A stretch of DNA of 64,000 bases from Trichoplax sp. H2 (Eukaryota > Placozoa > Uniplacotomia > Trichoplacea), in the NCBI GenBank assembly GCA_003344405.1, contig NOWV01000006.1, positions 248,001 to 312,000 on the forward strand, given 5' to 3'. The position numbers were made by a program, and so were the translations under genes. The notes under the pieces were generated by a model. That model made no database searches. It was not told the DNA's origin and saw only the letters and a list, made by a program, of their open reading frames with translations. Shown here in pieces: positions 49,031-62,600 of this stretch (positions are counted from its first letter, which is position 1; each line of letters begins with the position of its first letter).

Positions 49031-49636
49031 CATCAGTATATTGAAATCAAAAATAAGTTAGCTATTGTTGCTTGTGTTATCTATGATGGTAAGACAATAC
49101 AATCACATGATGACAATAGCAACATCGCCAATTCCATTGTCAATTTATGCGTTATCTAGTAGTATATGAATATCCGCCGTGGATATTGACGTCCTTTATT
49201 GTCAATGTTCGTTCGCAATCATTGGCTAGTGACAGTTTATTTTCCTTTCTATACCATTTTATACTCTGATACTGGGTAAATTTGCCATACAACTTATCCT
49301 TGATGTTGTCTTGCCTTGGTTACCATTGGCATACCTAAAAATTCTATCATTCAAAATTACTCCAATTTATTTAGACGATCAATTCGTATTACGGATCGAT
49401 TGTAGCAGTAAATTATCATTTTATAATTGATAGCCATCCTTATTGAGTTCTATCAATTAGCCATTAAAGGTTAATAATTTCTTCAAGTTCGAATACAATT
49501 GTGGAGAAATAGAAGATTGGAAGTACGACATTTTCAACGGTTTAACCCTATTGGAACTCGATATAAATTATTCGACCAATTACGGATAAAAATTCAATAT
49601 ATCATCCTAACTGCGTAAGACTGTAACACGACAATC

Positions 49637-49767
49637 ATGTCTCGCCGCAGTCATTATCGTGATAAATTTTCCGAAAAGAAAATGATGGTTGAGATTAAAT
49701 TCGATATTATAAAAGAAGATGCTGCTGGCCCTTCTATCAGCCCTACTACGCCAACTGCAATCGGCAG
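49637..49767 (+). CDS. Candidate second orphan first exon
   Basis: The exon opens with ATG and runs 43 codons plus two bases to GGCAG|GTTTGA, again phase 2. The translation is basic (SRRSHYRDKFSEKK) followed by acidic and Ser/Thr/Pro-rich sequence (GPSISPTTPTAIGR). The donor is weaker than that at 43051 and no family is recognised. The shared phase with the candidate at 42845 and with ADGB exon 1 is the main reason to list it. Confidence 0.3.
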
Positions 49768-52700
49768 GTTTGATCCTTAAATATCATATCATACATACTT
49801 ATTTCTAAAATCCAATTGTAAAGACCTTGATTCGAAGTATTTTTAGTTTTTCCTATCTCTATCGTGACAAATACTACAATTTCAAGCTCAATCAGCGTTA
49901 TTATGATTGCATATTAATTGCTTCCATTCAAAAAAGTTGATTATTGAATGAATGATCAATGATGTACCATAGGAAAAGTTGACTGAATTAATTTTGTTCT
50001 TTACTTCCATTATACATTGGATATTTTACCAGTTTTATTTGGCAACATTATTATCGTCATTAATGTTATCATTCAGTTTACTTCTTGGACAGTATTAAAA
50101 AAGGCTAGAGATGTCGATCGTTGCGAGAGTAAAATCACTTAAGATATAGTTTTAATGGCGATTATTTTTATTTTGCTGTTGCTCTACGATAACTTCTTTT
50201 GAACATTATGCAGGTCGCAAGGGATAGCCATCGTACCTTTCGTCTCTATCATTAATGTTGAAATTATGAGTTTTCTAGATCAATACAAAATTTACCATTA
50301 TTTTTCATGTCCATTGACTGTTATAACGTATGCAAGGACAATAAAATTTAAATCTGACAATATTCTGAGAAATAAACTAAGCGCCTAGTCTATAGTTATC
50401 ATTTTATTTGAGAATAGACTACTCTTAGAGTATAATAAACTACAGTATTTTATCCTTTCCTATATAAATTACCAATAGCATCTGATGTTACTGCCGCTTC
50501 TAATATTTATAACGTTGTTTTATTCGCAATTTTAAAGGTTAAAGGTGATTATGTTAGTACTAATTAAAGTTCTAAAGACTATAATATGAATGCTATTGAT
50601 CACAAGAAAGGAAGTAAAGCAATCGTTCTATAATAAACAGGCCTTAACTTTTTTTGTTGGATGCTATACGACCTCACCAATCTATTCCATCAATCTGAAA
50701 CACTTCAAGATCTGATCTAATTTTATATTTTTAACAAATATACGTAATGGATATCTACTAAATGCAGGGTCTTAAAATAGTAAAGTATTGGATTACTTTA
50801 ACTAGAGTCGTAAGATACACCAGGCAATACTTGAATATAATCTTTATCACAGCTCATAACAGGATTAAAATTTGAATTTACACAACTGACAGGACTACGG
50901 CCGATATTACTATAGCCCTACAGCTGATAAAGTTTATCTAATTGTATACGTACGGCTTAAAATAAAACCACTACTATGCGAATATCCAAAGATACTCGAT
51001 AAGAGAAATCTGATTTTGTACCTAAGGTACTAGAACAAAGTTAAAATCTACGATATATACCGTTAGTTTTTGATTACAATAAAAATTATAAATAGCGATT
51101 TATCATTGCTATGGCGACAAGACGGCATTAAAGATTCAATATAGAACGCTATTAATTTTGTGTTGAATATCACCTAAGATTTTTAGCTTTACCGAATTTA
51201 AACAACTTCTTCCAATGTGCGTGTAGTAATTGACTTTAAGAAAGCTTCAAATTTTAATCCAAAGTACTTATTTAAGATTTTTAAAGGATATATTCAGAAA
51301 GACCTGATTACTAGATGTCCCTGTCCCTTCTTGTTTTCATGAAGAATGAGTAGCTACACTACTTAGTTTATTATTTACAATTTTTAAGCCGTTCTACCTA
51401 CAACTAAGTATTATATTCAAAATAGTTTAGCAATATGCCATGTTATAAAATAGATGCCGTAGTAAAAAAATTTTTACATAGGTAACCAACCATTAATTTG
51501 CACATTTCATTCAAGTAGATACCCATGATTATCGAAACTAGTGGCAAGTACTGCTTCAACTTACCGATTTCAATAACATTCATACTAATAGGAACGATAT
51601 TAATTAATTTATTGAAGAATATCACAATTATATCATGAGCTTTAATTTGTTCCTAATAACCAGTGCTTTCTACTAACTTGAGTAATCAGTTCGTTAACCT
51701 ATACACCTTCCTGTGTGGATTATGAATAATAAATGGTGATTAAAATTAATATCAAATATTACTCAGATTCGTTTATTTCCATATCATTTCCATTGTTATG
51801 GGTCACGTTATGAAATTTTCAGTTACTTGAGTATTCAGTCCGCTTACTTGCATATCCTACGAGTAGATTACGAGCAACACGATGATAATATAGTACTGTT
51901 GAAGAACATCATCTCCCTCGAATCATCTGCTTCCATCTGTCCCTAACAACTAGCGATTTCCCATTTGCTCAATAATCACCCCGTTTACTAGTATATGTCC
52001 GAAGAAATACTTATTAATGACAGAGGTTGATTATAAATAGTAATATATATTACTCAAATTCCTGTAGTTCTATGGCAATACCATGATATAAATTATTATT
52101 ATGTGTATCATGAACTTACAGTATATCCGTTCCTGGTTGCCAGTGAATTTCTACTAGCTTGAGTAATGAGTTCGCTTTTCTTGCTTGTCTTAAAAATAAA
52201 TCATGAAGGGTGTAATGATATGCGAAACTAGAATTAGATACCTCTTCAAGCTGGCTAGTTCTATAGCATTACCGTGAGATAGATGATCTTTACGATTGTA
52301 AAGCATCACCAATATTGTGTGTGAGTTTCAATTTGTCTCTAGCTTCTAGTGACTATCCACTAGCTTTAAGAACCAGGTCATTTACTTACATATTTTCGAG
52401 GAAATCAATTACAAATAGTAAAATCTTGATCATAATAGCAGCACATACTACTCAAATATGTTTGATTTTTTCTGCATTTTATGACATGGAGAATTTGCAT
52501 TAAAAGATATCATTACGAAATTTATTCTTGAAGAATATAATCACTATTACACGCGTTGAGAACGTCAATGCTCCTTAATGACCTAAGTCATTTTCAGTCA
52601 CTTGAATGATCCGTAAGTCTGCTTATCTATCCCCACAAGTAGTTATCATCACTTAATCAGTATAACTATGATCGAAATGAGTAGCAAATATTTCTCTAAT

Positions 52701-53687
52701 TTGCTTCTATCCATGGCCTTTTCATCATAAGACGGTATTTACTCTTGCGAATATCACTGCTGTCGTGATACCATCAACACAAATCCATCCCTCTAACTGC
52801 TAACAGCTTTTCACTAATTTGAATACGATAAATGGCCAATTTATGCACATAACTCTTAGGGGTAGAATAAAAACAGCGCGATACCGATTAAAACTGGAGG
52901 TATATATTGTGCAAAGTCGCTTAGTTGCATAACATTCCTTCCGTCATAGACAATATTTTTTCTTGAAGAATATCTTCACAATTACACGTATCAGAAACTG
53001 CAATAATTCCTAATGACCGGAGTCACTTTTCCATCACTTTAATTATCGATCCGTTTACTTATCTATCTTCTACGAGTAAATTACAACCAGCTGAACAATG
53101 ATCGAAATGAGTAGCAAATGTTTCTCCGATTTGCTTCTATCCATGACCTACTAATGATAACATGATATTCACTCTTGAAGAATATCAATACTATCGTGCC
53201 ATCAATTTTATATCTGTCTGTAATTACTACTTGGAGAATCAATTCGTTTCAATTAAATGTAAATAGTCAACTTATTTACGTTTCCTATCTCTCTATACCA
53301 TAAATCATCAATAATATGATCGAATGAAGCAGTAAATACCATTGAAACAAATCTCTTCTCTGCATCATTTCGAAATGAAGATGGAGTAGATTCTTGGCAG
53401 TACTAAATTAGACTGCGCAAACTCAGATCTCATGATGATTGCGGCTTATTGTATATCTAACGTTGCCATAGCGACACCAATTTCTTCTCTCGTCAATAGT
53501 GAATAGGGGACGAATTGGTTAATTAATAAAAAGAAGGGATTGAGAAGGCTAATCACTTATTGAATTCTACCCACATAGCAACTATGCAATCAAGTTGAAG
53601 ATTGTAAGAGTAGTGTACACAGCGATTTACAGCAGTTTATTTTTTTAGTCGATAGTGGTGATAAAAATAGAAAGAATCAGAGTCAAA
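49768..53687. other. Gene-poor region upstream of ADGB
   Basis: AT-rich sequence with a long diverged tandem array (51440-53250), and otherwise no recognisable exon on either strand. The final few hundred bases should include the ADGB promoter and 5' UTR. Confidence 0.6.
51440..53250. repeat. Diverged tandem array, about 200-220 bp, eight or so units
   Basis: The anchor CT(T/)GA(G/A)TAAT.(A/C)GTTCG(T/C)TTAC recurs near 51678, 51826, 51968, 52158, 52361, 52601, 52816, 53036 and 53231. Between anchors come TACGAGTA.ATTAC, GATCGAAATGAGTAGCAAAT and TTGCTTCTATCCATG..CT strings, then CTTGAAGAATATCA. Neighbouring units at about 52680 and 53100 are the most alike. Confidence 0.75.
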
Positions 53688-56600
53688 ATGTCATTAAAGC
53701 CAGCCAAGAAGAAAGATTTAATGCGGCCTGGAATGAAACCTTATGAGTAAGCAAAGATGCCTGTATGGAATACAGAAGTGTTTGTGATTGTAGCACAGCG
53801 TCCATTGTCGACTGTACCATCATCATCGTAGTGATGATATGATTGATTCATTTAATCGTTTTCTTAATAGCAGGTGGATAGTTAGACTAGCTAGTCAATC
53901 CAACAGTAAAACTATAATACACAAGTAGAATTTCAATCAATTAAACGGAACAAATAACTAACAGACAATAACCGCTAGCTTAGTTGTGAATACTACAGGG
54001 TATTATAGTGGTCAGTGTGGACGACAATGATGACTTGATTAAATTAATTAACAACGATGCTGTGGCTTGATATTTAAAGCCCATCCATCAAAATTTAAAG
54101 TCATTACTGTTGTTAGTTAGCCTAGCATTATTTAAGCTAACATAATGTCGCATCCCCATCGGTAATTTATCCACGATATTTATTTTCGTCTCTTTTCTAT
54201 CTTACAGAAAATAGTTTGTCTCGATTGATTTAAATTGGTAACAGTCGGATTCCATTTTTTTCTTACTTTCTTCATTCGTATGCCTGGTATTTTAGATCTG
54301 GAAATTTATCGAGTTTAAGTAAGAATCAAAAATCCGATCATAAAATTCCGATATGGCCAGAATGGAGTGATGGCGATATTGCCACTGAGAAATGGGTATG
54401 ATAACAATCATCTAGTTTTGACTGGAACTATAAATGATGAAACAAAATTTCTCGATAGTGTTTTTAGTAATTTACTACCCTAACCATTTTAATTCTGCCT
54501 TTTTCGTACTGTTTTAATCATCATTTTACCTTAGGATAATGGAGGTAAAGGAAAAGATAAAGATAAAGGCAAAGGAAGTGGATCAGTGAGTTATACGTAA
54601 AGCAAATTATCTTTTTAAATTCAATCCCGTCGATTAATACTTATTTATTTTTAAAATCAATCCCATTTGGATACTTTTTTACCATTGCACTATCGTTTTA
54701 ACGGTAAATTAGTTACTTTGTCAATAATAGATTCATTATCACCTTACCTTATTTAAATTTTAGGTTCCATTTGAAGATCCTGAAGGTAAAATTGAACTAC
54801 CAGCTTCATTAAAATCTTCTTTTCATAGTTGGAAGCGGCCTATCGATTATTTACAATCCGCAATTCAAGAAAAGGTAAATTATATTCATCGTAATCTCAA
54901 TACGACTAGGAAGTAGCTTTTGAATTTTGCTTTAATGACCATACTAATATTCCGTGCCAATATTTTATCTAGATATGGCCTACTGTTGTTGATCCAGAAA
55001 GTGCTACTGGATTTGATTTGGTCTCGTCTAATGAGCATATCATGGACAGTGAAGTTATGAGATGGATCATTTGTCAATTATCAACATTATGGAAAATTCA
55101 AAATGCTTCATTTAGTGAAACTGAAATGTCACAACCGTTGAATGTCCCTGGCACTTGGCGTCCATGGGAATTTATTTATCCACGAGAAAAAAGTAAAACA
55201 AGTCATATGCCAATTTATAACCCCGGTGGAAAGTATTGTATTAAATTATTTTGGCTGGTAAGGAAAGAAATACGCAGCCATAAAAAATATTTTTTGTCGC
55301 TTTAATATAAATCTATTTATCGGTCTTTAATGCATAGCCTGCAGCCCTTTATAATTTATTTATTTCTGTGATTTGTATAGGGCTCATGGAGGAAAGTAAC
55401 TGTTGATGATTATTTACCCTTTGATGAAAGGGGTAGAATGTTATTACCAGCTACATCTAGACCCCACGAATTATGGCCAGCACTATTAACTAAAGCCTTG
55501 CTGAAAGTAGCGTCGTTAGAGTATGTAGTCTCTTTATAATAATTTAGCATTTCGAATTAATTTTTCTATATGGTATGCTTCAGTTGCAAGCAAATTATAC
55601 TCTATAATAATCCCATTAAAATCTAAACTGTGCTTCGTAGTTATCAATGTGGAGATCCTGCAATGGAATTTGGTGATTTCAGCCCCATCCAATGCTTAAC
55701 TGGTTGGCTTCCTGAACATATTCCCATTACGTAAGTTACTGATATATTTAAAATGAAAACTAGTCTTGCAACTTTAGTAGTAAATGATGGTGAGAAAATT
55801 ATTATAGAATCCTCATCTTAGATTGATATAACTAAAAATGGATTCTGTTTCAGATCGGAATCTTCTGACAGAATTTGGGACTTGCTAAAATCAGTTTTAC
55901 CAAATTGGAAACCGCCCAGTCCAGCAACTGATACTCCTGCCGAAGCAGCTCTAGCACAACCGGGGCCTATTATTCCACAACCTGTTATCGTTATGGATAA
56001 GCCTACTCCAAAAGGAAAACGCGGAGAAGGCAAATGTAAGAAAGCTGTAATTATTCTGCGATTTATGAATATCTTGACTAATCAGAGATTATGATAATTA
56101 AAGTAATTTTGCTAATTTTGAACCTGCAATAGCTTACGACGGCACTCTAAGGCTAACAGTTTCGCCTAATCAAAGTTTTAAGATAATTCAATAATATCGC
56201 GGTCAATTTTATGTTTTAATAACCTCAGACAAAAAATTTAAGACTATTTTCGATTACTAACAGTATATAAGTTTGAGGATAAGTTAAATTATAGTTACTT
56301 ACGCATTCTGATTTTGTGATAATCTATAAACAACTTGATCTACTATAATCATATTATAATTATTCGAATCCGTGGTTTGTTTAACATAAATTGTAACTTT
56401 TTATTTCTAATCTAGCTAATCCCGGCAACCTTAATAATTCCAATAACTTCGACATGACTAATATCGGCAATAGCAAATCAGATAGTCCACATTTGGCTAT
56501 TTTCGCATCATATTCAAGTTGTAGTAAGGAGCCTCTTCGACAATGTGATCAAGAAGCACTTGTAAGATGCATCGACAATTGCTATCTCGATTTAAATTAA

Positions 56601-59600
56601 GTATCGTATGTCATTAGCAATAAATTAATTTCAATTTCTAACCAATATAGGCAACCGCTTGTGAAAAATTGCAAGAACATAATTTACCAAACAAATTAGC
56701 TCATGTCGTCCATTTATCGCAGACTAGAGGTTATCCACTTATTATTCCACCGCCACCAGCTCCTATTCCTCGTTTTAAATTAATACGCAAAGTTAAGAAA
56801 GATCCTGAAGAAGAAGATGAAAGTGCCAAATCGCCTCCAAGATATGTTGAAGTGACTTCTTTATTAGCTCACTATGATGAGACTAAAGTGATAGATCGAT
56901 CACAAGGGTAATCTGAAATATGGCTCTTACTTTATAGCTAGTTGTAAAGTATTAGCAAATGACTACGATACCTTCAGATTGTAGTCTATAGATTCTATTC
57001 AATGTCTGATTTTCGATCTAATATTGCTAATTTAATCTTGTCTGCAGCGATTTCGCCAAACAAAATAATGAGGAAACGATTGAAGAATGTGAAGATACAA
57101 CGGGTAACGATTTAAATAAGAAAAAAATGAAAAAGAAAGAACAAATTAAAGAACTTCAAATGGACAAGCAAGGAAAGAAACAGAAACAGCAACAAAATAT
57201 CACTAACTACGAAAAAGCAACAGAAAAACAACAAAAACAAATGCTGACCGTTGATAAACCTCTAACCAAAGCTAATCTTAATGCTTTAGATAAAAGTAAT
57301 AAGAAAGATGGTATTCGTAAACGAATAAATACACTTAATCGCGTTAATAATGAAGAGGGTACGGAGAAAGCTATTAGTGAATGCGAAAGTACTATGGTCG
57401 ATAGCTTGTCAAGGTGTGAAGACGAAGGCGATGGCGATGGCAAAGAAGATGAAAAGAGTAACGAAGATGAAGCCATTAAAAAACAATTTTGGATGTCATT
57501 TGAAGACTTTTATAAATCTTTCAGGTTAGCTTCAATATTGATATACCATATAATAAAGGGAATATCAAATACTTCGATACATCCATATACTGATTTCCAT
57601 TTAATCCTATCCAATTTACCTAACAGATCCTTAATTATCTATCACAAGTCCAATTCTTATGCTAATTCAAAATGGAAGGCTGATTATAAAGTAAGTAATG
57701 CTCGAAGTAAATTGTTTAAACCATAAAGAATAGAATAGATCATGCTATCTATATCTCCTGCAATTATAATACTAGGGCCTACATTTAACATCCTTGACAT
57801 CACAAACTGTGTAGCAATTACATTCCTATTTTATTTATCTACAATTAATTTTTACAAATTGTGTAGGGATTCAATTACATATTTTATTGACAAATACTAA
57901 TTTAATAGCGACTCGGATATATATGTATATTCGTACACTAGCTATTTATGTAAAGATAACTGTATTATTTGACTTAGTTCATATGTCTAATATCTTTTGG
58001 ATATATGAGTTACTAATACTCGATTTAATTGATAAAATACTAACCTAGTAGTATTTCAGACATATTTAATAACGATAAAATTTTTATAGTGTCTACCTCA
58101 GTTCGCAGACCTGAGGTTATTTCAGATACATTATTGTTCACTGATTAATCGAGAAATGCTAAGCCACTGAAGCTTTAATTCGCCAGTTAGATTAAGGTGA
58201 TAATTATATTTAAATTATATGCCTAATATGATAATATTCTTTGCTCTTTTGATAGCATTTAACAACAATTACACATACCTCGAGAAAAACTGCTGGTTCT
58301 GCTGCTCAAAGTGCGTCAGGAAATATTAGTAGCTTATCGAGAGGATATCAACCCGTTTCGCAATCAATTCAAGCTATGGTTATTATACATTTTAATCATA
58401 AATTCTTGTCATCCTTTTTAGTACCTTTAACTAATCTTTTAAAATATTGTAGACTCCGGACGATTCCCAGCAACCTTATTTATGTATCCTAGATGAAAAT
58501 TGTAAAATGACTAATTTTTAGAAGCTATTCTGATAAAATGAATGTCAAAACTGTTTTTAAGCTGAGGTTACAAGTACGACGGTTCTAGCAACATAACTTT
58601 CATAATTTTAGCAATATAAGGCAGAATCTCCATGAAATTGATATTCTCCTTAATAAAAATTCAATCACAGTTGTTGACAGTTTAAAACCGATCGAATTAT
58701 TATTCTGTTTCACTTCGGTTTCGCGATGGCGTGAAATAGTCATACAGAGTCGTCATGGCAGAAGAGAAAGTGGATCTAATCATCCGACACCAGTCACATC
58801 AGAAGCGGCAGCCAACAGCCAGATTGCTAATGCTCTATCTGGTAATCACATCCATCCTGGATTACTCGTTGCTGAACCGTATACATGGAAAAGTCTCGAA
58901 GTCGGAGAAGCAATACTTCGTTTACGCACAACGGGTACAAAAGCTGTTCTTCTACCATTGCCAGCTGGGTATGTAACTTAACTTGAACTATTGATTTATT
59001 AATCACCGTCCAGTTTTTTACGTAATCCAAGTCTGATCTACTTCATTCTAAATTTCGATATAGACGCCATTTACTACGCTTGAGTATGCAAGCACCTTTA
59101 GGTTATTATTTACAAATATGCTCCATGACGCCTTTTATCTTGGGCGACGAAGATGTAGTCATGTCATGCTTGAATAAGGTAAGCATTTGATTTATTTTCA
59201 GGAAAATTAAACCAGAATCCGTTTGTAAATCATGAATGTGATGACTGATCGATTGAATTTGTTCAATTTATACAGGAAAGTTTAAGATTTATGGCCCATG
59301 CTAGTCAGCGTTTGGAAGGTGTATCAGAAGCCGTTACTAATTTGGATAACGAGGAAATGTTTGGTAAAGCAGTCCAGAAAATGGAACTAGGAGAACAGTA
59401 TCCCAAAATAGCGCAAGTTATGCATTTTACGGTAATATTAAAGTATCTGAGGGTCATCAATGATAATATTGATATAACAAAACTCACTCTAATCCTAGTC
59501 TTTAGTATTTCTCGTACTGAAATTTATCTTAATTTTGCGTTGATTGCACAGGGCTACGCTAGAGCGTTCATTTATCATTTGAAAGAGTTAATAAGCGAAG

Positions 59601-62600
59601 TTACACCAGCAATAAAGTTTGCTATCAAAGCTTTAATCTTAAAAATTCTGCTTCATCGAAATATAGGAGTAGCTATTGGTAAGTAGCAAGAATTTATTCA
59701 TATAATTGGAATCAGTTGATCAATGCGACTATTTGTAATTTATAGTATTACTCGGTAGTTTATCAGAACTATGATGGCTCGTAATCTAATCCATCACAAT
59801 AATGTTAATATTTGTAAATATAGAAAGCCTAGACTCCATTCATAGCATCTCCGATGAGTACATTTCATATTATAAAGGTTAGCTATTTTCTACGTCTGAG
59901 ACTCCTATCTGCTTTAAATTTAAATTACAACAGTTCTCGAAATAGGTCACTGATATTTTATAAATTCGATGGGTATCAAATATTTAATTAGGATCCGAAG
60001 AAACAAATATTAGTAACGCAACATCGGAATATCCCTTAGAAGAACGGATATCTAATAAAGAAATCAATGGAGTTATAAAATTTCAAGCCTTATTTCGTGG
60101 GTATCATGTTCGGAAGTTACTTAAAGCAATCAAGCCAGGTATAAAATACTTTCACAAGAATGACATTTTTTAAATCTGTTGAGGGAGTGCAGCACTTGAG
60201 CTCAATAAAATCTGAAAATTTGGTATTGAATATATGAAATCTTTATAGATTCTGCTGATTATGACAAAATTAAAGAAATTATTCTCCGGACTTGGAGTAA
60301 AATAGATCAATCGAAATATGAATTTATTTCTACCCGAATTCTACGGTAATAATTTATCGATCTATCAGATAGCTCAAAATAAAAAATAATGTTCACTTAC
60401 GTTAATATTTATGTACAAATCAATGTATAAAGATAGCTATCCGTTTCTTAATGCTACGTTCACTTTCTTTTTTCAATATAGAACGGTACTGATGTTAGAG
60501 CCTGATTTATATCCAAGTCTTCCATTCTATAAAGATGAGATGTATCATATGGTATACCATGATTACTCCGGCAGTTACGCTGAACAGCCATCCAAGACTT
60601 GGTTTGTTGTATTTAGGTGAGTACAACTGTGCATTCTTGCGTAAGATACCTTTGGTCATTTGGTAATGTAGGAAAAGAATCAGGTATTATCTAGCTAATT
60701 GAAGCATTATTAAATATCTAGTATTTACTTCTATTCAATCCATTAGGGAGGTATTTCGTGTTCAAGAATCCGTTTTGATGATACCCAAATTAACTATACC
60801 GCTGCAAAGCTGCCACTTGCGCGTTGTTAATAATGATAATGGTGAAGAATTACCACGAGTATTTCAACACGTGGCTCCGAGTCCGCTGAAGAAAAATAAA
60901 ACTGGATATACCATCGTTGCAGATGCTAAAACACCCGATGATGGAAATGCACCAGCTGGAAAGTGGCGTATGAGATTAATTGGTTCTAATCAACCTTTAC
61001 CTGTACCCTATCGTGACTTTTTCTCCACAGTTAGCTTAACTACAAAAGAGATTCAAGATTATTACTGTCCTAACAAGGAAGGCATCTTTCTACGGTATGC
61101 ATTAATTTTCTAAAATTGCCTGTAAATTATTTGATTCTTATGATTTCAAGATAATAAATATCCGCACGTTATTTATATGCGTATGCTTGACCTTATTATT
61201 CCTATAGCTATGCTGTCAAAGTTAAAGATGATCTACTTACCAGTCTACAGATTGGAACATCAAATAGCAACGCCTATATTGAACTGCAGGTAAGACTATT
61301 CGTAATATACATATTAAATTTCGAATGAGGAATGAGATCCCTATTTTTTATCTTATAGCCTTTACGATTAATTTTACTTTCTGTGATTGACTAGGTCTTG
61401 GACAATGATGAAGAAGTTATAAAGTCTACCGGACGAGGACATGTTGTGATTCCTGCCTTCACTTTCCATACCGATTTCGATAACAGAAAAAAGATGGAAA
61501 GTCGACCACAAAGTAGTCGACATGGAAGCGCTAAAGGTTAGTTATGAGTATAGCTATAGCTAGGGTGGGTTTGAAAATTATATAAAAGCCTTGTAAAATG
61601 TTTCACATCAAGTCGATGAAAATAAGCATCGCCAAAACAAAATGATAGTTGCCGTAATCTTCGATTTAAAGTTATGATATAGCAATATGCGCTCATGACG
61701 TATCGTAGCGATCTAAATTATACTTAGGAATTGTACTTAAGCTACTTAAAGCTATCTAGATCCTGAAATAATTTAATTGAAAATCAATTACATTGGATTG
61801 TAATTAAATAAAGATATAAAATATTTTTCTCTAGGCCGGCATCGAAATCCGCAACCTTCAGCCCAATCATCGACTGCAACTCCTAGTAAAAAATCACGCC
61901 CATCTCGACCCTCTTCTTCATCATCTTCATCTTCGGTAGTCTATAATACGGACAGCTAAAATCAATGTTAAATTTTCACATCAATTTGAAAGAATAAAGC
62001 ATTAATATTGCTCAATCTGTTTTGAAGAATAAGGAAATTTCTGCTGTAGCAGCTATACCAGAAGAGAACAAGATTGAAGATAACCCGGAAGATAGAAAGG
62101 TAAATTTTATGCAAAATAGCTCTAATAACATAGCGTTCTAATTCATGAAATGGAACGATTAGCTTGACATGGACACGTTTAGATATCAATATTGAAATTT
62201 TTATTCTATAGGCACATAAATATATAATTCAAGCTAGAGTTTTACGTGATAGTTGGAATTTAAATTCTACCGAACAGCTATTTGTCGATACATTGAAAAT
62301 CTCTGATCGCTCCGATGCAATTGGTTTGTAAATTATTCTATATTGGAAGCAGTTCATTATCATCAGAAGACATTGTATAATAGCTTCAATAGAGTCCTTC
62401 TTTCACATTTATTGACGAATATCATATTTATACAGCGAAAGACAGACCTAATTCTAGCGAGAAACATGAGAAATCAGAAACTCAAAAACCTTCGAAGCGT
62501 AAAAATAAAAGTCATGACGATAAGCATAGTAAACATGATAAGGATGGTGGATCAAGATCGAATAAATCTCGAAGCAACGTACCTAAATCACAATCTCAAC

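Larger units (their letters stand above)
43051..49636. other. Gene-poor block of diverged tandem arrays
   Basis: This is either intergenic or the intron following the candidate exon at 42845. It consists mainly of three unrelated tandem arrays (43930-45180, 45730-46960, 47490-49030). Open frames at 45236-45445 and 46316-46525 show no domain and lie inside or beside repeats. Confidence 0.6.

Noticed and set aside
61936-62027. Reading ADGB straight through after the Ser run at 61935
   Set aside because: The frame stops at TAA (61958-61960). A GT donor at 61936 and an AG at 62026-62027 restore the frame, although this join is less certain than the others.
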